A stretch of 64,000 nt of DNA from the NCBI GenBank assembly GCA_039619475.1, contig CM077116.1:250303440-250367439 (forward strand), given 5' to 3'. Within the stretch, counting starts at the first letter, position 1, and every line of letters starts with the position of its first letter. Both the position numbers and the translations under genes were made by a program. Shown piece after piece: positions 12,214 to 24,200 of this stretch. This stretch comes from Icerya purchasi (Eukaryota > Arthropoda > Insecta > Hemiptera > Monophlebidae). The notes below the pieces were generated by a model. The model had not been told where the DNA came from, did no database searches, and saw only the letters and a program-made list of their open reading frames with translations.

Positions 12214-15200
12214 CTATATAATATTATGTTATGTATTAATACCTGTTTTAACATTACTTCCACCACATTATTTATCTCAGATCGCGGTTAATAAACTTTT
12301 CAACATGATATTAATAACTGAAATTCCTCGGAGATCAGTTCAAAGTCCCAAACTGTTTAAATTTTAAATAATTAACATATTAATTATTACTGGCGGGTAA
12401 AAAAATTGCATATGTGGAACATTAGGCAAAAACCAACAATAAACAACTGAGATTAATAATCCGCTCGTTCGTAATCATAAACTGAACAATATCGCATTAC
12501 ATAAATTAAATCGAGATAAATAAGTCTAGTGAATCCTTGATAGGATGTTATAAGACAGTAAAGTTAACATTCACAATTGTGCCAATGTTTTCTCTCGACT
12601 ACCTCTACCGTTTCAAATTTCGACAGTTTCTAGTTTTTGTAAATTAATTTATATATTAACACAGTCACCTTAGAATAAAATGGAGCAAAAAGCAGTTACG
12701 ACGTCATCGGTTACAATTACATATCGATTATAGGTGGATTTTACACTGGAGCCACTTTTAGCGATATATCCGCTATCACGACCGAAATACTGCGCACTTA
12801 AGGAGATAATTACCACTTACAATCACATAGTAACATGACACTGAGATAAATTTAACAAAAAACCGTCCCCTGATTTCTAGCAATTCTTGTAGTTTCTTTG
12901 TGGCACGATGCATCTTCAGTTATTCATCGTTCTAAATATCTGCACTTGTAGTAATCTGCATTCTAATAGTGTTTTGAACGTACGTGGATTTATACTAATA
13001 TACACTGTTTTCGTTTTTTCGACGTTGATGTTCATACCTCATTTCTCCGTAATTACGTTTACCTTCAGTAATATCGCTGCTAGCTTTCTTGAATACCTGG
13101 TCGTTCGCAAAATTTTACCATTTTCAGATTTCGTTCCGCGATTCAGGCATTTCCTTTTACCGATTCTGACGACCCTTTTAGAAATCGCAATATGCATTCA
13201 TGTAGTGTTCTGTGCCTTGTTTTATTATAGTATTTTTCAGATGCGAGAAGCAAATTGAACATTAATTTATCTCTACAAAATTTTGATGATCTTTTCTTTA
13301 ATACTGATATTAACACTATGCCATACATTTATTCGGGTCATTTTCTTTCATTTACTGTTTTTATTAGCTTAAAGATTTTATTTCATAGCTCATGCTTGAA
13401 TCCTGCTTTCGTGTTTTATGTATAGTCAAATGCTTTTACGTTTAGAGTTCAGCCGCGTTTTGTGTAATAAGTAACTTCTGTTCCTTTTATTCAAATCTTC
13501 CGGTTCCCTATGTTACTCATTTCACCACTTTTCTCTGTCTTTCCGACAACATTTATTGGTAATTTTGATTTTTAGTTTATATTTTTCTTTATTTTTACTT
13601 TTTCAATAATTTTTTTACATTTCCGTCTTTCTTACATTGTTTGTAGTATTTTCTGCATCATCCATGTTTTTTCCTTTTGCATTTTTCGTATCATAACGCA
13701 TTTCTTGCTGTCTTTGCACTCATATTCTTCATACATTGCAATTTTTATTTATCTTCTCTTCCAGGATCTGTTCCGTATATATTTGTGGTTGCCTCTTAAA
13801 ATTTCACTTTTTCCACCGTGCATGCAACTTTTCTAAATTTCATTTTTAGTTAATACTAGGTTTGCGCTGTTATTTAAATCTTGATTATGTATTCATTATA
13901 ACCATATTGTGATCCGCACCACATTTAACTGCTGAAAATACTATAGTTTTCCTTATTTACTTCTTATACCTTTGTTTAACCAATATATAAATATTTACAT
14001 TTAAAATCGATCCCCTGGCACTTTTCATGTATATATTCTACGAAATATTATCTTGAATCACGTATTCGCTATTATTAGATTTTCTTGTTTACGAAAATCG
14101 ACTAGTCTTTGTTCTCTTTAGTTCCTTTCTACTAGTCCAAAAAAAAAAAAAAAAACAGTATATTTCCATTTCTTTCTTCTATACGGGAATTATCATTAGT
14201 TAGGTAGCGTGGTAGCCTGGTGGTTAAGGTGTTTGGCTACTAAATCAGAGGCCACGAGTTCGAGACTTGTCTCGTTCCGGATCCGAGTCACTCCCAGGTT
14301 TACCTAGCCTGAAACAATTTTGTACCGTAGAAATCTGGTAAAGTAAAGGCGGCCCGGAGAAAGGAACTGGTCCCAATATTCTCATCAGATCCAGTAGGCT
14401 TAGTACAGTGTGAACTTATCTTCACAATCTCCGACGCCCTGTCAAGGGTATGAGATTTACTTTATTACATGATTATTTAATTATCGCTGCCTTTTATCTT
14501 CTGCATTAGTTCTTTTCTAATTTTGAGTATATTTGTTCTACAAATTTATGGTATACCTACTGGTTTGGTCTTAAAACGAACCATTATTATTCATCTCCAT
14601 GTTGATTAGCGCTTTACTGAAAGCACTGTCCATAAGTAAGTGCACTCTATTCTGTCCTTTCTTTGAATTTGAGTAAATGATACAGTAGTTTTCATGTTTA
14701 AATTCTCCTTCATCATCCTATCACGTTCCTTTTATCCCTTATCATTTCCTGTTTAATATTAGCTAATTTTTCTATTTGTTTCATAGTTCGCACAACCCAT
14801 GTAGGTATTGCGTAAGAGACGCTTTATATGCTGTATGCCTTGGAAACCCACTTTTGTTTTCCACTACGCTGGTGTGTCTGCAACCACACTATCGTTACTG
14901 GTTCCGGTTCACATTGTCCTTTTTTTGAATTTTACGGGGTTTCCTTTAGTGTAAAATAATATAACGGGTTTTCTTTGCTTTCTGTATGGTTTCTAGTTTT
15001 TAGCATAACGTACAAGCCAATTTAATGTAAAACTGTTCGGTAGATTCTCATTTTCTTCTTATAAGCTCCCGTATAACCAATAAAGCTGGTAAATTTTTAA
15101 AATTATTTCAGCAATTTCCTTACTACCTATATTAGAACTATTCATATTTTTTCTCGTGTTCATTTTCAAAAATTTTAAAGTTCGAAGTCTACTTTTCACA

Positions 15201-18200
15201 AATATTTGTCGAATAAAGAATTTTAATGTAATTATTGAATTTATTCATGGTGTAAAGTTTAAGCACATTTTCAATTACACAGTTTATCAAGCAAAGTTTA
15301 AGATATTTTTGTAATGATACGCCGCATTACTTTCTTGAATGACGCGGTGTCGCAAGTTTTATCCTAACAATCAGAACCAAGTAGCGTAAGTTTAATGTTT
15401 TTACATTGCATTAAATTTTAAATTAAACAAAACTTAATGGGTCAAAAATTGAAGCTAAAAAATACAACAAACTACATTTAAAATTCACGTGGAATGTTAT
15501 CAACAACGCGAAGAACTTTCTTAAACGTTGGTAACTTTTAAAAGTCGAATAAATCTTTTTACATATTAATTAATACATTTCGCTCATAAAACAATATGCA
15601 GGAATTTAAATCACTGATAAAGTATTTTTTTCTTTTTCTTTTTTTTTTTTAAGGCTCGTCAACCAGGGACCTCACCCAGAAACAATAGGAAGAAGAGTTG
15701 ACTAATTAAAACTTAATTCAATCGGAAATGGCAGAAATAAAGGAACCAATGGCAAGAACAACAGATTGAGATGAAATGGACAGGATATAGGAAGCACAGC
15801 AGGGAGCAGGAAGCCTTGACTTTAAAAGGAGTAAATAAAGGGAAGAGCGTTCCGCAGAAAGAGCAGAACGCTCAAAGAAAATTATAAATTCCTCATTCGG
15901 ATATAGAGGATAATAAGGAAAGGAAACCAAAGAGAAGCGAAAACGGGAAGCGGGCAATAGGGACAATAACAGAACGTGAAAAAGAAGGAAATTCTGAGAA
16001 CCAACAATTAGTAGGAAGGTTAGGTTGAATTGAGAGGTAGAAGGAACTATTATATCATTGGTAAAAAAAGAAGGGTACATATCCGACCAAAATTTACAGT
16101 GAAATTTCTTACTTAAGGACAAAGATTAGTACTAGGAATCTTTTTAAAGTAAATGGGGGAGCGAGTAGTAGCCTGAGCCAAAGCATCCGCCATTTCGTTA
16201 CCCTCGATGCCTTTGTGACCCCACAGCAGATCAACGCGGATAGAGTGATGAAAAGAAAGATTGTGTATGAGAGATTGTATACGAAGAATGATGAAGTCTA
16301 ATGAGGGAGGGGGAAGAGGTAAACTGATAGCTTAAAAGTCACTCATGGAGTCAAATATTACCAGATAGTGGGAAAAGTTACGATTAGAGGAGATATAAAT
16401 AATTGTACGTAGGATAGCCATCAACTCAGCTGTAAAAATAGAACAAAAATGAGGAAGACGAAAGGATTCGGAAAAATTAAAAACGGGGATAATAAAGGAA
16501 GCCCTGACACCACTAGGCCCCCTAGAGCCATCAGTGAAGATGAGTATATGAGAAGGAAAGAAGGAACTGATAATGCTGTGAAATTCCTGTTTAATAATCA
16601 CCTGAGGCTTAGACCTGGAAGAATTAGAAAGAAAATATACTTTAGGAGGGTGTGTGAGATCAAAATAATTAAAGGAAAAATGAGGGAGATTATTACTGGA
16701 AATTATATGGGGCGAAAAGTAACTAAGACGGCGAGATATAAGGACTAAGATGGGAATTTTATTAGGAACAAAACGCCAGTTTCTGGCGATGAAAATGTAG
16801 GAAGGGATAAGTTGAGAGAAAATGCAAAGTACACGCTTAGAAAGAAAACGATAGCTCAAATAAGATCTTCGAACTGAAAGAGGAGTTGTATTAGATTCAA
16901 CAAGTATTGCTGAAATAGGAGAAGATTTAAGAGACATAGACGGAGACAGGAATTCTGTATTCTATCCAATTTAGAATGAAGGGATTTGGAGGCACAGCCA
17001 TAGATAAATTAACAGTAATCGAACTTGGAGCGAATAATGGACTTATACAAAGAAATGAGTACAAGAGGATCATCACCCCATTTGGTTGGTGATAAGAATT
17101 TCAATAAATTCAGTCTTTGAATGGAAGAACGAGAAATATAACTGATATGCTCGGAAAAATTAAAGTAGCTGAACAAGTTCTTATTTTAATCCAATAAAAT
17201 CGAAGAAAATGTTTTTTAAATATTAATTTGATCAAAAAGTGAATAATAACTATTCCTAATCTTTTTTAAATGATAAATTAATTGACCTATTCTTATAAAT
17301 TACGTTCATTAATGTATGTACAATTTTTCGAAGGAACATAGAGATGTATTTCATTAACCGCTACAAAACAAATCAAATTTTAAATTATATCTGGCCAATA
17401 AACAAGATAATTAACAAAATAAAAATAGTTAATTGTTAAAAAATTTTAATATTAACTTATGCAGACCTACCGATTACGTCGTCATTTACAAATTATTATT
17501 ATAAGAGATCTGTTCGCTTATATCTTTTTCTAGAAAAAAAAAACAAATCATTTTCGAAGGCCACTTTGACGTTAAAAAAACTATTTGATTTGTATTTTAA
17601 TTTAATTTTCAAGAGTTTACATTACTAAGTTCAGAAATAAGTTATAAGTTCTATAAGTATATACGAACAATCAAAAGCATAATTACTTGTAATCCTTTTA
17701 CTTTAATGAGTTCTTTCAGTCTTTCTACAATAAAAAATCTACCTTTCTCATTATAATACCCGACATCGCCCGTATGAAAATATCCTTCATTATCAATAGC
17801 TTCCGCCGTGGCTTCTGGATTGTTATGATATCCTTTCATAATCTGCAAAAAAAAATATATATAATACAATAGTTATTTCGTTTAATAGAATTACACAAAT
17901 AATTAGCGAGTCTTATAAAGGTGCCAGCCCGTGAGTATTCAACATAATTATATCGGCTATTTCAGAACAATTATTTTATAAACTTTTTTTTTCCTGCCAC
18001 ACTGGCCAAACCTGCCCATAATTGGCATTTCTCAATAATGGTCTAAAAAAAAAAAAAAAATTAAAAATTTCCTCCTCTCCCAGTGGATATGAAGCAACTG
18101 ATAATAATATACACTATATTAAATTACACATGTATGTGCTCTTAAGAAATATTGATCCCGTGATATCCTCTCCTCTTTCTTGTTTCGCATTGAATTTTGT

Positions 18201-21200
18201 TGGAGCCACTTATCTTTCGGATACTTGGTAACACACAGAAGATATACTACCTCACTACTCGTGGGCGTAATATAATAATGACTGAAGCACGCTTGATAGT
18301 CCTATTATCGGTTAGATGCAAATGCGAACATTTCCTCTTACGGATGATAAACACTAGTTATAGTGTCATTATGATGAGAGAGAGCGTTCCGGCGCCATCT
18401 TCTCCTAGGATTGTCTGGCAACGTATTTCTTGACATCCGAAATATAGTAGGATTACCACTATGACGAAGTTTATCGAAGAATTCTTTATACTGTTGTACA
18501 TGTCCATCTTTGACTAATGGAATATTAAAATCCTTGCGGAGAGTACGATGAGAGATATAATTAGGAACCGAAGCCATCATGCGAAGTATCTTTGATTGCT
18601 ACCTTTGTACCTGTAATAGTTTACTTACTTTAGTATTTCCGTACAGCTCTATGCCATACTTCCAGATCAACGCTATAACCATGAGGTATATCCGTCTTTT
18701 TAAATTCAGATTTAAACTAGGCCTTCTTCCTACTATTGGATACAGCAATTTGGCTCATTCCCAAACTCTTCTACTAATTTGTTCTGTATGGAAACACCAG
18801 TTTGTCTGAAATCCAAATGTATTCCCAGATATTTCACGGAATTAATCTGTGGTATCTCAGAATTATTTATTATTAACTTCGAACATGAAATATATCTATT
18901 AGTGAAAGTCATATATTGGCATTTTTTAGCATTAAACCTAATTATCCAGTTGTTGGCCCACGTTTGTATGTTATCGATATGATCTTGAATTGCTATATTT
19001 GCAAAGTCAGGATTTTCGTTACAGGCCTTTAATGCTATATCGTCCTCAAATGCAGCCAGAATTGTCTGAATAGAGACAGGTGTCTGCTGTGTATATTGAA
19101 TAAAATATTGGGCCCAACAGCGGAACCGAAGCACATATTTTTCTTTTTTCAGAAATTACCTCATTAATTTTGGCTGAAAATGTTCCAGTTGTTACGTACG
19201 ATACCAGTAGTAGATAGAGATCCGATGAAATTATGTTTTAATTTAAATTTTGATCCGGTATGCCAGACACTGGCTAACTTCTTCAACTCAATTTACAGTA
19301 GCGGGAAAATGCCCAAAGAATGGTTGAAGTCCAGGTTCATTGCCATACCAAAAAGCTCAAATACATCTAAGCGTGATGACCATAGATTGATAAGTCTTAT
19401 GAATCATGTCTTAATAGTATTCTTGCGCATAATTCATCGACGAATATCAAAAAAATACGAAGAAAATATAAGGTGGAACCAATTCGGATTCCGTAATGGT
19501 ATGGGAACACGAGAAGCACTATTCTGCATGCAAACATTAATATAAAAATCACTCGAATTTCTGAAACCAATCTATATCTGTTTCATTGATTTTAATAAGG
19601 CATTCGACGAAGTACAACATGCAGAATTAATGAAAACTTTAAAAAGTATTGGTGTCGATGATGCAGATTTAAGAATTTTACAGACCCTCTACAAAAATCA
19701 GCATGCAACAGTACTAATAGACGATCAGCTGACTGGAGTAATACCAATACGAAGAGATGTTAGGCAAGGCTGTGTGCTCTCGCCAATGTTATTTAATTTG
19801 TATTCGGAGGTGATATTTTCACAGGCTTTAGAAGAACGGGACAAAGGAATAAGAATTGGAAGACAAAAAATTGCAGTGATACGTTTTGCCGATGATACTG
19901 CACTGCTGGCGGAGAATATCAAAGACCTGCAGAGACTACTGAATTCAGTTGCCCTTGAAAGTGGAAAAAAAGGGCTCAGCATAAACATCAAGAAAACCAA
20001 GTGCATGATGGCCTCAAGACAGTCAGTTGTAGATAAAAAACTATTCCTTAACGGTAGGGAAATCGAACGGGTAGGAAAATACAAGTATCTAGGTTGTTGG
20101 ATAATGGAAAATGATGACTCGGACGTAGAAATAAGAAGGCGCATTAAGATAGCCCGAAATGTATTTATGAAGATGAAGAATGTACTTTGCGACAGAAAGT
20201 TAAATCTGGAAATGAAGAAGAAGGTGCTAAAAGGTTATGTATGGTCCGTACTCTTATAAAGGTACGAAACGTGGACAATAAAAGCACATATGGAAAAGCG
20301 CATTTCATCATTTGAAAAGTGGTGTTATCACCGGATCTGGAAGATACCAAGGACTAGAAAAATGAAAGATGCGGAGGTATTACAATTGATGAAAACGAAT
20401 CTGATATTAATGGACAATCAAAAAACGTAAAATTAATTTCTTTGAACATTTCATGAGAGGATCAACATATCACCTTCTGCACACAATTATGATGGAAACG
20501 GTAGAAGGGAGGAGGGGACGAGGAAGAAGAAGGATTTCTTGGCTCCAAAATATTAAGCAATGGACTGGAGTTATAAAAGTAGGATAATTGTTCCAGATTG
20601 CAAGAAATCGAGACGCATTTCATCATATGGTTGAATTCATGAAAAGTGATTAAGCTATACCCGAATCGGGTTGCACGAAGAAGAAGAAGATGGCAGACAC
20701 GATCAAAAGCTTGTTTCACATCAAAGAAGGCCACTAAACATATTTGTTTTTTTTCAAGAACAGTCGCCACTGCATCTACAAGTCCGTGACATTGTTGAAT
20801 TGTAGAATGTTGAGGTCGAAAGCCAAACTGATGATTAGGAGTAACCTTTTGATTTTCTACTATCAAACAAATCCTTTCTAATAATAATTTCTCAAAGACC
20901 TTGGATAACATACTAAGTAAACTTATTGGCCGATAAGAACATAAAGAAGTTTGAGGTTTTCCAGATTTTAAGACCATTAGTATTATTGACTGTTTCCATT
21001 GCTTCGGGTAGTATCCATTGCGCAGCATAGAGTTGAATATATAGCAGAGTAACACAGCCGCTTTCTAAGGTAATCTAACCAATATTTCGCCAGCTAATTT
21101 ATCCACTCCTGGAGCTTTATTGCGAGCAGTTGATTTTAGACAGTTTGCTACTTCCTTGGGCGAAAACGACTTTGTAGGAAGCTACATTTGCAACGGACTT

Positions 21201-24200
21201 TCTAGAAAACTTTTCACATACTCGGTGTGCGCAATATTTGAATCGTCATGTGGAGTAAATATCTTTTCCAGGTGATCAACAAATGTTTCTGCCTTTTGTT
21301 CGTTAGTTTTTGCCCATTTATTATTCTCTAGTTTGATATTGTACTGTTCTTTGCTTTGATTAAGTAATTTTTTTGTAGCAAACCATAATGAATTGTCTTT
21401 TATATTTAACGAGTTTAAATACTGCTCAAATGATTTATTTGTGTATATTTTTATTGCTTATTTTAGCTTTGTATGAAGTCTATTATACACAGTTTTCAAC
21501 GATGGGTAGCGGTTTATCTGCCATCGTCTTCTTGCAGTTCTAGTCTGTTTTATCAATTTTCTTATTTCCACTGGAACATATTTTTTGGTGTTCTCGTGAT
21601 TTTGTTTATATATTGTAGAATTATTACAAGCAAATTGAATAAATTTTGTGAAGTCCGTAAAAGCACTATCTATATCATCGCTATTTTTAAATTTTATATT
21701 CAATTTGATATCGTACGTTAATAACTTATATTCGAACTATAGTATATAACGTTCGTGGTGGTGTTTCGGTATGCTCCCCCTCAGCCCGTGCCGCTACATC
21801 ACAACCATCTACCTCTACGACTTTTCGTAATAAGGCTAGTCAAAATACAAGTTCATTAATTTCGTCTACTGGTCCTAACTCAGACATTACAGCTGCAACA
21901 GCATCATCAGCAACACTAAAACTGTCAACAACTACATCAGGAAATGTGCTAGATGAACTCAAGCCCGAGCAATCAGCTAGTGACGGTAATACGCAGGGAA
22001 ATGTACACACACATCGGTTATCAGTTAGCACTTTATCATTTAACAATAATAATAAAGATTCAATTAGCTCGTCAGAATACGTCGCTCCGATAGTTTTATC
22101 TCATGTTGATAATCAATGAAACATTGTTTCTTCGAAGAGAAGATCATACTATTCTTCAGTCTCTTCCGATTCCCGCCAAAATTAAATAAACGAAATATTT
22201 TCGAATTTTTAACTGCCATAGATGACGATAATAGTGAAAATAATTTCATGCAAATAGATAATAATGTCACAGTGAAACAAAACTCTTCAAAAAGACAACA
22301 AAGTTAGCAACTACTTCTAATGAAATAAAAATACTCAACCTCCGCCGATCATGGTCAAAAATGTTTTAAATTTTACCGAATTCAGAAAATATTCATTAAG
22401 TATACCAAATGCCGTATTTACTTTAAAATCTACTTTAACAGGAATTAAACCAGCAAATCCCCTCAGCTACAGAACGATCATAAAAGCATTAAAAGGGGGA
22501 AAAAACTATTACTACTGCACATATTCATTAAATGAGGATAAACCGTTAATGGTTTTAAGAAATCTACACTGGTCAACTGGTTTTACAAAAATTATAAAAA
22601 TTCTATAAAAGAAAATGGTTTCCAAGTTATACGTATTACAAATATGTTACAAAATAAAACTAAACAACCGCTTCCACCTTTTTACGTAGATACTAAGTCG
22701 TCCGACAATAGCTATAAAATCTTTGAATTAAACAGACACTTCTAAATACCCCGTAGTAACATTTAAAGAACCAAAAAACAATCGTGGATTAATTCAGTGC
22801 AAGCGCTGTCAATTGTTTTGGTCATTCTGCTAACTACTGCAATCTGCCCTCAGGCTATGTAAAATGCGCCGGTAGACATGATACCAACTTCTGCAAGAAG
22901 ACGATGGAAGAACTAGTAAAATTTGTATTGTGTGAGGGCAACCATCCAGCTAGCTACAGAGGATGTCATTTCTACCAATAACAGCTGAAGTTTTACAGCA
23001 GATCTTATAATACTGATCAAATTCAAAGTACGAGTAATTCTGAGTCATCAAATCCGAATTAGCCATACGCACAGTCGAAAAATAACAAGCAAACATATGC
23101 TAACGTAGTACAAATGCATACTAATAAACTACTATTAATACATTTATAAATCAAGAAACAGAAATCACGAATAATGATATCACTAAAATATTAAATTCAT
23201 TTTTAACAGAATTTAAATCTGTAATAAATCTGTTAATTGCGATACTAACAAAAGTTATCGACAGAATTTTACAGTAAATGCGATGCTAAAAATTAATATA
23301 ATTACTCAAAATTCCTTAGTGATAATGTTATGGAATGCTGACGGAATAGTTCAAAAAAAGAATGAACTGGAAATATATTTAAATCAAAACGTAGTTGATG
23401 TTGCCATAATAACCAAAACGCACTTAACCTGTGGTAAAAGTTTTAGAATACCCGGTTATAAAGTATATTCTACTCAACATCCAGATGGAACTACTCATGG
23501 GAGCTCAATGATTATGATAAAGTCATACAAAAATTTAAATATCGATTAAAAAATTTAACTCAACGATTATTTTTGGTTATTAAAAAAATGATAGCATGTA
23601 TATCACTAAAAAAATAGAGAAAGAAATTCGGTTATTTGTATCTATAATTATTCTTAACTATTGATACTTTTATAACAAAAATATAACAAATCGTAAAATT
23701 ATTACCACTTTACATTAGATCACCAAAGAAAAAGAGAAACTAAAGATGTAAACCAATAAATAAGACGTACTAAAAAACATGAGAATAGTAGAAAATATTA
23801 ACCTTTTAGTGCAATTACATTCAACTAGACTACGAATACGTTATTATATAATCAACTTTTTTACGCTAGCTACTAACAAACATCTTATATTTTATTTCCA
23901 AATAGCTAGCACCTTCTATCTTGAATTTCTTGAGGAAATACTCCTAGAATCTTTATTAATGTTATTCATGTTGCCCTTTTTATTTAGCTTCTACACTGGC
24001 ATAGTCCACTAATGTTACTGACTGCATGATTTTTATCTTCACTAGTACAAAGCTTTATCCGTAAAATTTACGATCTCAAGCAGTATGGCGATCCTGACAA
24101 TAAGAAAATAATATTAAATTTATTTAATTCACTTATCGGCAAATATATACTTTTATTTTTTATAATTTAATAACTTACAGTAACGGAACAGCATTTCTGA

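Larger units (their letters stand above)
12214..17686. other. Intron 7 of gene A (5.5 kb)
   Basis: The intron holds an RTE-type reverse transcriptase relic (12880-13110), a tRNA-derived SINE (14200-14468) and a truncated RNase-H LINE (15625-17190). The T-rich stretch 13250-14160 and the stretch 14520-15600 show no protein that I can identify. Part of 14520-15060 may be a decayed LINE on the minus strand, but no diagnostic motif is readable. Confidence 0.7.

Noticed and set aside
15718..16122. 134-codon open frame on the minus strand
   Set aside because: It lies downstream of the RNase H domain in the LINE 3' UTR, is biased to Ser/Leu/Phe and has no match to a known domain. It is an open stretch of purine-rich DNA on the other strand.
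16449..16748. 99-codon plus-strand open frame
   Set aside because: It is antisense to the LINE RNase H domain.
19725..20144. 139-codon minus-strand open frame
   Set aside because: It is antisense to the RTE-like reverse transcriptase.
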